A stretch of DNA of 64,000 nucleotides from Piezodorus guildinii (GCA_023052935.1 CM041292.1:33772386-33836385), one strand, 5' to 3'; shown: positions 21,853 through 34,248, numbered from the stretch's first letter. Notes: a model not told the origin generated them from the sequence alone. Made by a program: numbers and translations.

Positions 21853-22610
21853 GAAATGGGAATATTTGTCAGATTAATGTCTAGCATAGTAAGAAGTGAC
21901 CTTAGTAATGGTTCATTTTGAAGAATGACAGGACAAACGCTAACCACTTTATTAGATTTGATAAACGCAAAGTGCTTCTGGGCTGTTACACTAAAGGTCT
22001 TCATGGAAATATTTTGTTTTTCGATGAGAAAATATTTACAATACAAATAAACATTAATCGCCAAAATGATCATGTGTATGCATAAAGCTCTAAAGAAGCC
22101 CAGGTAGTCATTAGAGGAGTGAAAGAGTAAAAATAACCCTTCCTCAGTAACGGTTTGGTGAGGAATTTTCTTTGATGGCACTACATAGATCCATTTTTGT
22201 GAAAAATGATTAAAACTAAGAGGATGATATTTTAGAACCCGTTGAAAAGCCTCTAAATGATACTCTGTTTGCTGGAAGTCATTGCGTTTTCCAGCAGGAT
22301 TTCTCTCCAGTTTGCAAGGCTACATAATCTCAGCAAAGACTGCAGAAGAATACTCCAGAATTCATCTCTGGCTTGCTTTTGGCTCACAGGGAACCCTGTT
22401 CTCAACCCACTAGATTACCGGCTTTGGTCTGAACTGAAGATGATGGCATGCCTAAGAGCACACCCTAACTTCTAACGCCTCAAACAATCTCTGGTCCTTA
22501 ATAAAGTACCTCAAGAAGCGCTGCGTGCTACTATTGATACCATGCCACGGAGATTAAATACCTGTGTCAATCCAAAGGGGCAGGAGGAGGGGGACATTTT
22601 GAGTAATTTC
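21766..22610 (+). pseudogene. mariner/maT-type transposase remnant
   Basis: A decayed transposase readable across several frames: the IRRNP..MS..MGI.VRLMSSIVRSDL helix-turn-helix (21800-21900), FFDEKIFTIQ with the first catalytic aspartate (about 22015-22050), QNDHVYA, FQQD..PVCKAT (about 22289-22325) with the second, and VLNPLDYRLWSELK (about 22393-22440) with the third. It ends in PRRLNTCVNPKGG, typical of the maT/rosa branch. Stops and frameshifts are frequent and the central part is collapsed. No terminal repeats could be assigned. Confidence 0.8.
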
Positions 22611-22614
22611 TTTT

Positions 22615-23846
22615 TTATTTTAGTCTCTATAGATATACATTTTATTTTCTAATAAAGTATTTGAAAAAGTTAATTTTTCTGCTGAAATCTGTAAACATTT
22701 CTTTGTAACAATAAATATGGCAAGACTAGGTAAACTTAAATCTTTTACTTAAGTATATCGAATTTTAATTGGCATAAAGAAAAGTAATTTTTTTAAAACA
22801 ATGAATGATAATTTTTTAACATATTGTAGTGAGTCCTAAAGATGGGGAAGGCTCCCGAAACAATGACTCCTTATTATTACTGCTAAACTTTTGAGAAAGA
22901 TTTAAGACCATCTATTCATTTATTTTTGTTTCATTCTGTAATTTAAGATTTTCCTACTCTATTTTCGACAAGTCCATGCCAATTCCAACCAAATAGAAAA
23001 GGTAGAGCAAGATATATTCCATAGAACCACTAGTTTGTCTTCTATTATTATCTTAAAATTTATTAAATAAGATAAATTAAGATAATATCTTTGTCAATAA
23101 GATTATTTCATGATTATTCTATCATTAGATCTTCTTAGGTCACTGATAACGGTAGAGTTTACAATTAAGAGCTATTAATAATTGTTTTGTCAATATTTCC
23201 TCCAACTATTCCATCAACAGATAGAGAGGAGAAGGGTGATCGCTATCTCCTGCTCTATAAAAAATATTGTAACAAAAATCATAATAATAAAATAAGGTCT
23301 TAGGAAAATAGTTATGATTAGATTCTATTTTCTCTTCTAATATCATTAATATAAGTTTATATTTTTACAGAAAAAAACATTATTTTGTATCAACTAACTA
23401 CAATCCAGCACAAAACTTCCACGACAATTTGACCAAAAAACTTCACCAGATTCAATTTATTTATTTTATTTTTTTAATCAGTGATCATTCAGCCCTATTA
23501 TTATTGCCTGTTGAGACAAATTGCAACATTTCTGAATAAACGCATAATAAAAAAAAAAAAATTTTTTTTAATCATGGCTGAACGAATAGAAATGGAAAAT
23601 ACCTCCAAACAAAAATCCTGCATACCCCCTGATGTACAATCAGTCCATCAGATATGGTTATTGCAGACAAAACTCTTAAATTATTAATTGCAAGATTTCA
23701 AGAATCCAATGAATTTGCGAGTTTTCCAATCAATTTTAAGAAAAAATACTAAGGATCCTCTAGAAATACAAGGCAAAAGTATTCTTACATTAAAGTCTGT
23801 GGTTTAAAATTTCTAGCAGCAATTAACAGAAAAATTACAATACTTC
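22615..23846. other. No recognised gene
   Basis: AT-rich. A 68-codon ORF at 23481-23687 has a Lys-rich, poly-A-derived middle and shows nothing characteristic. Confidence 0.4.
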
Positions 23847-24138
23847 TTTTTTTTTTTTTTCAGTGGCCCGACAGGCCGTGTAGGCCCTAGGTCTCGTGGT
23901 GATATCTCATGGGAGATTACACTCAACCTTTCTCAATGCATTTTGTAGTGTAGTGTCATCTCTCTCTATGCCTAATTTTGTGAGTGACCACTATTTGGCT
24001 GATAGGTCTCACATACCCGGGAGAGAAGCTGTGAGTGAATCCCAATGAATTAAATGCTTGAGAAAAAGTCTCTTAGGGACTGGGATTCGAACTCACAACT
24101 TTTAGCAACTAGCCACTCAGCCACGGGCTCCTCTACAT
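23847..24138 (-). mobile_element. SINE-3 copy
   Basis: Reverse orientation. The tRNA-like head lies at the right end, read on minus as GAGCCCGTGGCTGAGTGGCTAG (A box; given in part) with B box GAGTTCGAATCCCAG near 24083-24097. The body includes a CACGAGACCTAGGGCCTACA segment, and the tail is A-rich, seen here as the T-run 23847-23860. It is homologous over its whole length to the copy at 60072-60368. Confidence 0.85.
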
Positions 24139-25290
24139 AACACTAAAGAAATAATAAAAGCAATAAGAGCAGGGTCTACTTCTCTCTTTTCTCTTTAAAC
24201 TATTTTTTTACCATCAAATTTACTCTCTCACACAATATGACAACTGCTAATTAATGGTAAAAAATATAAAAACGAAGTAAAGACTGATCAGATTAAAGTT
24301 TATTTGTTTGGTCTTTCCATAGAATTAACTTTGAGGTAACTACTCTGGCAAGATTTTTCACCTGCAGGATCATCCTTTCTGTTATTTACTATTGGATAGG
24401 CAATGATTTAAAAATCAGAAGTGAAAAAAAATAAAAGCCAAGGTAACTGTTACTATTCTTTACTTATTATTAAAAAAAAAAAAAAAAAAGAATCTGGTTG
24501 TCTTTATAATAAAGAATAGCAAAATAAGTATAAAAAAATTCTACTTTTAAACTACATTCCACTCGAATGAGTAGTACTTAAGATTAGCTAAAATCAGGCC
24601 CATTTTTTGAACAGCCTTTAAATTATTTTCAATAAGGATGAGAAATTTAAAATAAATTATTTGGAAACTATCTCAAAGAAATATGTTAAGCAGTGATTTC
24701 TGTTAATTATTAGAGTTTAATTTAGTAATATTAATATGTATTTAAACACTAAATTAATGCAGGAGAAATATGAATACAGACTAACATTAGGTTGAATAAT
24801 GTATTTTGATTAACATGCAATCTATCCACTCCAATGTCATTGTTTAAGCCACCTGAAAACGTGCTGCAGAGTTAGTTTTCCCAATTTTGTATTTACAAAA
24901 CCATGTTTTGCTAATTTATCTGTATTTATTCAAATACAGAACAATACTCCTTGGTCTCTCCTAGAATTTTAATTTGTTAATTTGTTGATTACATATGATG
25001 CAAAAGGTTTCATACTACTTGTTGGAAAGGGGTACTCTGTAATACTGCTGTTTTAACATATCTGAGAAGTTGGAGAAAATTAATGAATAGACTGAATGTC
25101 CTCCTTTCCCTAATATTAGAGTCCACATTTTCCTTCCTTTAACGTCCAAAATAGATATTAACATTAAAAAAACTTATAAACTTATAACAGAGAGCAAGAC
25201 CAAATAAAAATGGTAAAAATCAATATATTGAAATATTTCTGTACTTACACTTACAAAGGTATAATTTCATAGCTTATTTCTGAATACATA
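24139..25290. other. No recognised gene
   Basis: AT-rich DNA with an A-run near 24473-24489. Nothing coding or repeated was recognised. Confidence 0.4.
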
Positions 25291-25607
25291 GGAGTGGCAT
25301 GCTCTAGTAGATAAAGCGCTAGTCTACTGTGCTTCGGGTCCTGGGTTCAAATCCTGGCTGGGACAGAATATTATTTATTCTGTTACTTAGGCCAGGGGAC
25401 GACCCTAGGGTTGGAGACCCTCCTGGAGCAGACCCAGCCTCTATAAAGTGGGTACCCAAAAATGAAGAAAAAATTGGCAGCTGAGTGTGATCTAAGCCAA
25501 ATCACCTCATTGCACGACCGTTAGCCTAGAAACAGTACGAATCTCTATATGTACTGAGCCCAAGACTTCCTTGGTGCCGGTTTTTTTTTTTTTTTTTTTT
25601 TTTTTTT
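25291..25607 (+). mobile_element. SINE-1 copy, T-tailed
   Basis: tRNA-derived head with A box TGGCATGCTCTAGTAGATAAAG (given in parts: TGGCATGCTC, GATAAAGCG) and B box GGGTTCAAATCCTGG (25343-25357). The body includes GAGACCCTCCTGGAG and CTATAAAGTGGGTACCC, then GAATCTCTATATGTACTGAG. It ends in a run of about 27 T (25581-25607) on the same strand as the tRNA head. Two other copies end at the same point in T, so the T-run is the tail of this family. Confidence 0.87.
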
Positions 25608-26450
25608 CTGATTACATACTGGGATGATATCCATAGAAATTAAATCTAATTTATCCGGAAATGTCCACTTGGGCAAGAAAAAGATTTCAAGGACGAAATG
25701 ACAACCCACATTAATATTTCAAATTCATTCTTCACATTATATTTTCATAAAAACACAATCCCTTAAATATCCTGGAAAATTATATAGAAATAAAAAAGAT
25801 TTACTATAATATAATATTCTGAGAAAATAAATTTAGAGGAACAATAATTAGTAAACAGAGACGACATACTGTTAGAATAAAGAAAGAATAAACTTCAAGA
25901 AGCGCAAAATGATAACTCATTGAATTATATTGAGTATTATAATTCCCTGATTTTTTTTAATGTTTGCTGAATACTGCTGGAATTGCATATGGCACATAGA
26001 CTGCATATAACATAACGTAAGCGAAGACTCTATCAATCCATTTTAATTTGAAATAAAAAAACATTGGCATAAATATATAATTATTATTTTTAAATAATAA
26101 TAATAATGAAATTTTACCTTGATGAATGGAAATTTCGGGCTACTACCAAATCTTACGCATATCAGAAATGGGTATATTATATTTGTTTATGATGCTTCAC
26201 CCACACATTATAAGGTAATCATCAATCATCAATCTCTTTGAAAAATCATTGAACAATATCAAAAAGGAGATCATAAATTCTAGAAGAAAGACAGACCAAA
26301 ATAAATCAATCAAAACGAAATAGCTACTTGTTCTCTAGATCAAACATGGCTATGAAATAAGTGTGATTAAATGTTTATACTAAGATTGAGGTTTTATGAC
26401 TTAAAGCCAAAAAAAAAAAAAAAATGTACTCCTAAAAATATTAAAGCACG
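25608..26450. other. No recognised gene
   Basis: AT-rich sequence, A-run at 26410-26424. No coding or repeat signal. Confidence 0.4.
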
Positions 26451-26705
26451 GGATCACCTGTAGTAGAGTGACTAGCATAACAGCCTTCTATGCCAAAGGT
26501 TTTTAATGGGAGTAAAAAATCCTTAGTCATGCCATCCATCGGAGGGGACGTAAAAAGGTTGTCCCGAGCCTGTGCAATGTCAGGTACTCATTAAAGATAC
26601 CTATACTAATTAAACCTGGATAGGCAAAATTTAGAGCTCCCACTGTATCGTCGTCCGATTAGCAACTGTAGCATACAGTGACATTAAATAAACAAACAAA
26701 CATAA
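26451..26705 (+). mobile_element. SINE-2 copy
   Basis: Head ATCACCTGTAGTAGAGTGAC, then TAGCATAACAGCCTTCTATG (tRNA-like A-box half). The B box is largely deleted. The body is GGGAGTAAAAAATCCTTAG ... GTCAGGTACTCATTAAAGAT ... GCTCCCACTGTA, and the tail is TTAAATAAACAAACAAACA. Confidence 0.85.
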
Positions 26706-27369
26706 ATACTATTGTAAGTCAAATATAACAAAACACCACACAAGTCAAACATAGTCAGGTGTTCTCTCAATATGTACAAATACTTTTGGCTCAATCATTT
26801 AGTTTTTTTTTTCTTCTAAGTAATTAATTTGTCCCCTAATCCAGTTTTGGTTGCACCACCAAAATACTTTTATCTTTTATGGTGTTGATTATTACATAAT
26901 ATGGTTGCATTTTTAAAAACAAATTTGAGGAAACTATTGTTCTATTTGTTATTTATTTTTTTATTAGCTGTAAATACATACAGTTAAAATATTTTTGATT
27001 CTAGCTGTATGTAAATTCAAAGGTATAAACAGGTAAAAGAATATCTATTTACAATATATTAATTAATGAATGAAATGAAATGAAAATAATTTTTATTGTT
27101 CTAGGACATTTTGTCCCCTGGTTGAATGAATCACATTTATAATGAACTTCTTAAGATTAGATCAGTAGTATTAGCTAACTTTTTTTCCTGCTAAAGAAAT
27201 CCTGTTTGGATTTTTTTCATCTCTTGGATTTTGCTATTTATTATAAATATTCTTTATCACAATGTTGTAGCTAATTCATTCAATTGATTATATTTGGTTT
27301 CATATTTCCTTTCCTACCAATTTTCCTTTGTTGCTAAATAATCAACTTTATTTTATTACTAAAATTTAT
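26706..27369. other. No recognised gene; possible LINE 3' UTR at 27064-27135
   Basis: AT-rich. 27064-27135 (GAAATGAAATG..TTTTTATTGTTCTAGGACA) resembles reverse LINE 3' ends seen at 8.0 and 28.3 kb, but has no coding part. Confidence 0.3.
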
Positions 27370-27700
27370 TTTGTTTTTAGTGGAAATGCACATTTTAGGA
27401 TTCTCCAAGTCCAAATGACTATTTCCCCCAGAAAAACATGTGACCATATTTGGGAAGTGGATATGTGTGGTTGGGGTAAGTCTAGCTCAAAAACAAAAAT
27501 TTATATGAAACTTAAATCTCATTTAAGGCAAATATCTGCTTGGGTTGTTACTTAGCAATTTTCTCAATGCCTGTAAAGATTTCAATTGAACTCATTGCCA
27601 GTTTATTAATGTAGAATTAAATAGGTATTAATATCATATATACATAGTTTTTTATTCTCATTGAAATAGTCTAATAGGACTTAAATGTTAAATAAATTCA
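27370..27700 (+). repeat. Family A internal fragment, old
   Basis: Follows the family-A block order: TTAGGATTCTCCAAGTCCAA, GGTAAGTCTAGCTC, CATTTAAGGCAAATAT, AAAATAGTCT-like ending. It is much more diverged than the copies at 10 and 14 kb. The 75-codon ORF across it is a by-product. Confidence 0.7.
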
Positions 27701-28264
27701 TAAAATTAGTTAAGTTAGTTTTGATTAGGACTTTAGTTAGAAATAAGTTAGTTAAGTTAGTAATAAGTTAGTCATAAGTCTTTCATGAACACAAAAAATG
27801 GGTGAGCCCCATCAGCTCTAATCTAATTTCGATTGAACTACTATTTTGTAAACAACACAGTAACATAACACCCTTACACAATCTTAAAATGTAACACAGT
27901 TACAGTACAAGATGTTTAACTACATAAATTATTAATTAAATTTCATATTGTAAATTGGGGATCTGAAAAAAAAAAAAATAAATAAATAAAAAAAAATTTC
28001 TACCAACAATGTAAGTTTTTGTCTATTCTAAATAATAAACCAATTCTTGTCCTTATAATTATTAAAAAATTAGTTAATTTGAAATACAAAAGATTTTGAC
28101 AATCAATCGAAAAATAAAGCAGCAGAAATTTTGTTTCAGGTTGAGTTTGTTTTTGTAAATAAGAATAGGAATATAGAGGAATAAATATTGTTTTATATAA
28201 TACTCTAATGTAATATTTATTATAATATATATTGTAAGAAAGCTAAAGATTAAAAAAAAATTTT

Positions 28265-28745
28265 ATCTGTTTATTTTTTTATTTATTTAGTAACATAAAG
28301 GCTCTTCAACCACTAGGGTTATTTTAGCCCTAATTTAATAATACAAAATACAAATATTTAAGCAAAGTATAAATAAAGTCTAGATAATTACATATCCGAA
28401 AAGAATAAAATAAAAAAGACTAATAATAATATTACAAATCCAAAACATAAATATATATTTGTTTTTTACTTTTTTAAAAAAAATTGAAGTATGATTTAGA
28501 TAAGTCATCAGGTTTGTGGCTGACTCCTGGGTATTTTGTAATATTGTCCCAATGTCAATGTCCTTACCCATTCTTCTTCTATCTGCTTTGAACGAAAAGC
28601 AATCCAACAGAATTTGGGATACTGCGAGGATAACCCCACAGGAGATACAGTCAGTTGATGACCCCCTCGTCATGAGGTAGCCGTGGGACAGTATTGTGTG
28701 GCCGATCCTCAATCGAGCCAGTACCACTTCCTCCTTCCTGCACAC
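28265..28745 (-). pseudogene. LINE C-terminal fragment with RNase H tail region, plus 3' UTR
   Basis: The minus strand from 28745 reads EEVVLARLRIGHTILSHGYL, then CISCG..LAVSQILLDC and RRRMGKDIDIGTIL. This is the well-known end of RNase-H-bearing LINE polyproteins (R-L-R-I-G-H-T, a Cys-Cys pair, then H/Q-I-L-L-D/E-C). JK1 lacks such a domain, so this is another family. The 3' UTR-like, T-rich stretch continues left to about 28265. Only about 120 codons remain. Confidence 0.75.
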
Positions 28746-28759
28746 TCATAGGTCTGCTC

Positions 28760-29035
28760 GGTTTGGTTTCACGGAAGGCTCTACTAATCCTACTGTTAAG
28801 ATGCACATCTATAAAGCTATTAACCTACCAATCCTTACAAATGGAGGCGAGAACTGGGTGATGCTTGACAAGTATATCAGTCGAATCACTGCTGCTGAGA
28901 TGAAATTCTTACGTAGAGCAGCGGAAAAGACAAGGCGAGACTGTGTCAGAAACAATAGGATCAGAGAGCAACTCGAGGCCCCTCTACACCAATAATGGCT
29001 TGAAGAGGAAGAGAAAAAAGAATGCTCTACTACTC
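28760..29035 (+). pseudogene. RTE-like LINE C-terminal fragment
   Basis: The plus strand reads VKMHIYKAINLPILTNGGENW followed by ITAAEMKFLRRAAEKTRRDC and NNRIREQLEAPLHQ (in pieces). It corresponds to the post-catalytic region 'Y-K-x-x-x-R-P-x-x-x-Y-G-x-E-x-W ... A-x-E-M-x-F-L-R-R'. This is the region near residues 450-500 of the intact RTE ORF at 42217-44040, but of a different subfamily. It abuts the opposite-strand fragment at 28745, and no stop interrupts it until 28993. Confidence 0.75.
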
Positions 29036-29241
29036 TAAAATTATTCTCCCTTATAAAAAAACCATAATTTTTGCCAATGTTCTACAGCCTTTTTTTTAAG
29101 TGGGTGATTTAAATGTTATTTGAACAATGCTGTAGATGTAGGTTTAGGATGACAAAAGACCCATTGTGATAGATAATAATTTCTTTTGTTATATTATTTA
29201 ACCTAAAATAATGTTTTCCATTGAAACTCAATATATATTTT

Positions 29242-29565
29242 TTTTTTTTTTTATTCCTTTTCTTTCCCGCTTCCCCCATAAGGGTTCTGGCAACCCTTTA
29301 TCAGCGATTTCTTCTCTTATACGTTGGAACTAGAGGCACACTACTGGATGCTGCATCCATTTTGCACTTCTTATGACAGCAAAGTGGAGACTCTACTACT
29401 CCAATGCAATGCTGGTGCTTTGCCAATCTTTTCTTGACAAATCCATCAGTACCCATTCTTCTTCAGTAAGCAGTTAGATCCAGTGCTTGTTGATCGAACT
29501 TATCCATAGGGAATCCTTTAAAGCATGATTTAACCTCTTAACTTCTTACCCAGCTCTACAGTTGG
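29242..29565 (-). pseudogene. LINE 3'-end remnant (second C-terminal family)
   Basis: A minus-strand remnant whose T-run at 29242-29254 is its A-tail. The part near 29330-29420 is related to 47700-47900 (shared GATGCTGCATCCATTT / GATGCGCTGCATCCATTT and GTGGAGACTCTAC). The 47.7-kb copy encodes an EMDAAHLEVC segment typical of LINE C-termini. Confidence 0.55.
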
Positions 29566-29604
29566 AAATTCGATTCACTGAGTGCTATAATTTTTCAAAT
29601 TTGA

Positions 29605-29672
29605 GTTTGTTTAAAAGTGATGAAAACAAGGGGATAACTGAAAGTCTGTGTTGCATGCACCAAATCATTTAA
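29605..29672 (+). repeat. Family A right-end fragment
   Basis: GGGGATAACTGAAAGTCTGTG, then TTGCATGCACCAAATCATTT: a diverged right end. Confidence 0.5.
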
Positions 29673-31590
29673 TTTAATATGTGTGCATACATTAGTAATA
29701 CAAAATGTATAAATATAAAGCACAAACAAAAATGATAATAACACTTCCTTTGCTGATAATAACACAGTTGTATAATGTATCATTAGAATTCTTAAGATTT
29801 TATAAAGTTATTATGTAAGAAATTAAGTCAAATATATAAATGAATGAGGATTACAAAATCCTATATTCTAAAGTTGTTATCAATAATCTATACTTTAAGA
29901 TCATTTCATGAAAACAGATGTTTCTATATGAACTAAATGGTTGTTTAATAGTGTTAGGGCGTAAAAAAGCTGTAGTCGTCAAAGCCTGTTTAGAAAGAAT
30001 AAATGGAAAAATAAACAGTGAAATGGAGGAGTATAAAATTAAATAGGTGTGTAGTTTAAGAGCTGGAAATCAGTTTAGCGTGAAAAAGAAATTGAATGAC
30101 CCTAAATAAGATGGCTTCCTAATCACTCAGAACTCTTGATATATTTGGTGGTATTTTAAACTTTTGCAACATAGACAGGTATTGACAGCAATTATCGAAG
30201 ATAAGTCTGATAGTGGGCTTGTTGTCACCGGTTTGGAATTGTGAAGGTGCTTTCGTGGTCGGATATAAATGTAAATTTTTAAAATTTATTTTATACAGTT
30301 TTAATATAATATAATATAAAAAAAAAAAAAAAAAAAATAGGAATGTACCTAAATGAATGAATACTGGATTCATCCTGTTACAGGCCAGCAGCCATATTGG
30401 TAAGTAGGGATGATGTGTAAAATAGTTCAAAGTTTTGGGGATACCCAAACTATTTTTTTTATCAGTAAAAAAAAAAAAAAATGTTTTTTAATCAATATAA
30501 GTAAGTATTTGACTGTTTGGAAATTTAGATATAAATTGTTTGGGTGGGATTAAAAAAAATAAATAAATAAAATAATCTAATAAAAAAAAAAAATGTTACC
30601 TATTTATTGCCAAGGTTTGGACATATATTGTAAGTGCTCAACAAGAAAGATCTACAGACATTAAACATCTTCCTTCTAAAAATTGAATATTCTAAAAACA
30701 TTTTTTATTAAATTTGTGTGTATATGTTAATAGATAATCTTAATACTTATAGTCATAAAGTAGAGTAGGTTAATATGGAATTTTCTATTCTTTAGTAAAA
30801 CATGGGCAATGAGAGAACATATGTTCTCTTCTTCATCCTTGGAAAGAAGCAATAGTTGTGAAAAAATTTATCCTTGAACTTGAACAAACTAAGTAAGCCG
30901 TGATGCCATGCACAGTAAGCAGTCAGTTGAGGTGATTCTCTAGCCATACTCTTACAATAGGAATTAAACAACGAGTCCATCTTCCAGAGTTTGTCGTGTC
31001 CACCTTGAACAATTAAATATCCAGTGGCTCTACCATATTGCTATTATATAATATTTTCTTGCTTTGCTAAAGTCACTTGAAGAGTTTTTGAATCTTCTTG
31101 CCTTTATCATGCTTAGTTAAACACAATTTTTTGTCCAGATTGTGTGTGTCTATAAGGCAACATTAACTTCAAAACGAAATTCATTGGCTACTGATTTGTT
31201 AAGAAAGAAATTAACTTTTTACATAATTTACAGGTATAGTAATAATTTGTATGGTTGATTTGACATTGTATAATATAAAATAAAGGAAACTACAAAAAAA
31301 TACTTTAAATTTATAGCTAGAAATAATATTAATAGTAATTTTTTTAATATTTATTTCCTATTTTATGTTTTATTTTCACTTTCTATGAATTCGTAAAATA
31401 TTTAGAAAATGAAAGTATAGATATTGTAAACAAATTGGAATCCAAGTTATTAACAGGAATAATTTTTTTTTTAAATTAAGGTATATTTCAAAAGTTAAAT
31501 GTTATTATAATTTTTTATGTTTTGCTTATAGTATAATCTATGTCAAAAACAATCAAAATAGTGTTTCAGATGTTTTCAGTTTGATAAGTT
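29673..31590. other. No recognised gene; poly(A) tracts
   Basis: A-runs at about 30319-30338, 30466-30481 and 30580-30593. The 109-codon minus ORF at 30119-30448 runs through one of them (poly-Phe) and is not credible. Nothing else recognised. Confidence 0.4.
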
Positions 31591-31733
31591 AGGGAGGTGT
31601 ATGCAGTTATATTAATTATATTTCCACTTTCTACATTAGAATGTACCAACTATCAAAGGATTGTAAACTGTTATTTAAACATTACTTCTGAAATTCAAAA
31701 GCAAAATTCTTTGAAGTTTATGTTAGCTAAGTT
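31591..31733 (+). repeat. Direct repeat D1, copy 1
   Basis: About 140 bp beginning AGGGAGGTGTATGCAGTTAT, closely matched at 36282-36420. It has no tRNA head, tail or inverted ends. The two copies are 4.7 kb apart in the same orientation. Confidence 0.8.
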
Positions 31734-32023
31734 ATTTTCTGTGCAATTTCAATTCCCACAGAGTTTATAAGTAATATTCATTCAAAGGAAATTTATTGAG
31801 CTTAAAAAATAGTTTGCTTTTTCCAATTATAAGTATCATTTTTTTTTGCAAAATTATTATAAGGAAATACAGGTGTATGTTTTTTTTTTTTTTTTAAGTT
31901 TACAAAAAGTGTGTTTTTAAAAGTTTAATAGATTCATGTCACATTAGAGAATCGGTGCATGGCATGTGCTAAATTTGTCTAAGTACTAAAGTACTATTAT
32001 TAGAAATAAACATTTATTTCCAA

Positions 32024-32200
32024 CTAGCTGACCTGACAGACGGTGTCCTGCCTTAACTATGATTATCACTATCAACGTTAGCATTAAGGAATCTGTTAGA
32101 TAATATATTTTACCCTGGATATACAAAGATTAAGAGATAATGAATGGAATATTCAATACGGAATTGTTTATACCACCATGTAAATACTTTTACTAGGTTT
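32024..32200 (-). mobile_element. Helitron 3' end fragment
   Basis: Read on minus, the segment ends CTGTCAGGTCAGCTAG|T at 32023-32024, matching the CTAG|T terminus of Helitrons. GACGGTGTCCTGCC just inside matches the common arthropod Helitron 3' end. The inner limit is uncertain because a Helitron piece of opposite orientation follows. Confidence 0.55.
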
Positions 32201-32845
32201 AAGTGTTAAAATTTTTTGGACAATTTTTTTGTTTTATATATTGTTGTTTTAAAAAATACATACAACCCTAAATTTTCACCCATTATCAACCTCATTTTTC
32301 TAATACTAATTTTAGTAATTTAATAAGTTTTCATCCTGCTCGATAACTGAACAATTATCACTTGGTAAGAGATCTATCGGTGTCACTTCTCAGCCAGTAA
32401 ACAGCACGGAGTAGGGATGACACCGAAGCCAGTCTCCTGTTTCTCTCACACAATAAGCTTTCTCTCACTCCCTCCACAGTATTATTATTATTATTGTTTA
32501 TGCATCAAGCGTAGTATTTACCATTATCATTTTACTATCTCGGTGTAACTCATGTTTTTCATATGGACAAATATACGTGGTATGCACTCGAGTGGGTAAA
32601 CCATCCAGCTAAAGATGAGCTAACAAAAAATATTGTTCATGCTATATTAAGCATTATAGCATTAAGAGATTGATATTTTTTGTTAGTGTTTCTGTCATAA
32701 TTAATTAAAGACATGTATAATTTTAAGGAATAAATTATATAAATTATTTTAAAAAATTGATTTTTGGTGTTTTGTTATTTTTATATTCCCTCATTGTTCC
32801 CCTGTGCCTCTTTCACTCATATACCACATCCTTACATAATTAAAT
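32200..32845 (+). mobile_element. Helitron remnant with helicase C-terminus
   Basis: This is the reverse complement of the Helitron body at 57180-57790. At 32553-32612 it encodes CFSYGQIYVVCTRVGKPSS, the last motif of the Helitron Pif1-type helicase (F-S-x-G-Q-x-Y-V-x-x-S/T-R-V-G). Stops occur directly after, and neither end is intact. Confidence 0.75.
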
Positions 32846-32849
32846 AAGT

Positions 32850-33938
32850 CAGTTAAAACTGACAATAACAAAACAAGAATAAGTGAAATTGTCTAGCTGT
32901 TCAGGCCTGATGCTATGACAAAGAGAAATATGGATTCAATTTTATATATATTTATATATACATCTATATCATATTTATATATATATCAACAATATATATA
33001 TTTGAGATTAGTCTGTAAATACAAGGCAACTGTAGATAATGGGTATAATAGGAATAAAATTCTTTCTTGATCTAAATTTATATATTGTCTAATTTTCTTA
33101 AACAAAAATCGTTTATATGTTCTACCAATAAATATAATTTTCATCATTTGTAGATCTTATATATAGTCAAATCAGTCAATTGTGGACATACTCATTTTCA
33201 GTGTTACAGCTGTCATTGATTAACTTATAAATGATGCTATTATCTTAAGCACGGTAAAAATCTACAATTTATAGATTACAAACTTAAATTCATAGGATGG
33301 CATCCTTGATCACTCTTCTATCTACTTCAATTTCTTTAAATTTGACTAAATTAGCATAGATTTTGATGAAATATTTTTTCTTTTATTATTTATTTTTTGA
33401 TTCCGTACTCAGCATCACATTTTAGGCTTCAGATTTGTTTGGCGTGTTTTGATTATTTTTTTGCTTATCTTACATTGTTGCCATTAGTTGTTGGTTTGAT
33501 TTCAGAATGATCATGATTGATTTCTGGCAATTCAAGCTGATAAGAGAACACCAAAACTTTATCTTAAAAGGAAGTACTACTGAGCTTAAGCCCTTTTTGC
33601 CTAATTTAATTTGTGGAGCACTTTCTTTCATTTTTTTATGATATAACCAGCCTGTGGTGATGGTATTATTCCACTTCTATTATGATTATCCAGGCAGATA
33701 TTATTGCTTGCAGTAAAGTGAAGAGGACCAACTATATTTTAGATCTGAACTGCTGCGATGCCATCACAAGATTTCTTAGAAAAGAAAATGATAGAATTAT
33801 CAGTCTGACAATTTAAGTATGTTTTCATGAAAGCGCTAATGCATTGATAGTTTCCAACTTAATTTTCATTTTTTTCATTTTATTTATTTATTTTATTTTT
33901 ATTTATTTTTTTTGTAATCATCTTTTTTATAAGAAATT
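32850..33938. other. No recognised gene
   Basis: AT-rich with (TA)-rich tracts at 32941-33000 and T-runs near 33880-33930. No coding signal. Confidence 0.4.
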
Positions 33939-34232
33939 GGAGCAGGGTGGCCTAATGGATAGAGCACAAGTCTACTGATCTCCAGGTCTTGGGTTCGAAC
34001 CCCGACTGTGGCACAATTATATATTATGTAATTTCAGCTATGAAGTGATCCAACTCCAAGGGCACACCCAACCTATATAAAGTGGGTACTCAAAAATATG
34101 GAAGAAAAGCTGGCCGCCGCTGAGTGTGATTTAGGTCTGATCACCTCCTTGATTGGCCATTGGGGTGAAGCAATGTGAATCTATAAGAACTGAATAGAAG
34201 ATCCTTCAAGGGTTGTAGAGGTACAGGGTTTT
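33939..34232 (+). mobile_element. SINE-1 copy, T-tailed
   Basis: Best-preserved tRNA head of the family: A box TGGCCTAATGGATAGAGC and B box GGGTTCGAACCCCGAC (33990-34005). The body matches the copy at 25.3 kb (CCTATATAAAGTGGGTAC, CTGAGTGTGAT). It ends GAGGTACAGGGTTTTATTTA, a shortened, mutated T-tail. It sits 16 bp before the palindrome at 34249. Confidence 0.86.
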
Positions 34233-34248
34233 ATTTATTATTTATTTT

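Noticed and set aside
30119..30448. 109-codon minus-strand ORF
   Set aside because: It runs through a poly(A) tract as poly-Phe and has no recognisable motif; chance ORF.
33990..34006. tRNA genes at the SINE heads (also 25343, 50800, 60310, 24083)
   Set aside because: A and B boxes are present, but the cloverleaf is not intact and each is followed by a repeated SINE body; they are SINE promoters, not tRNA genes.
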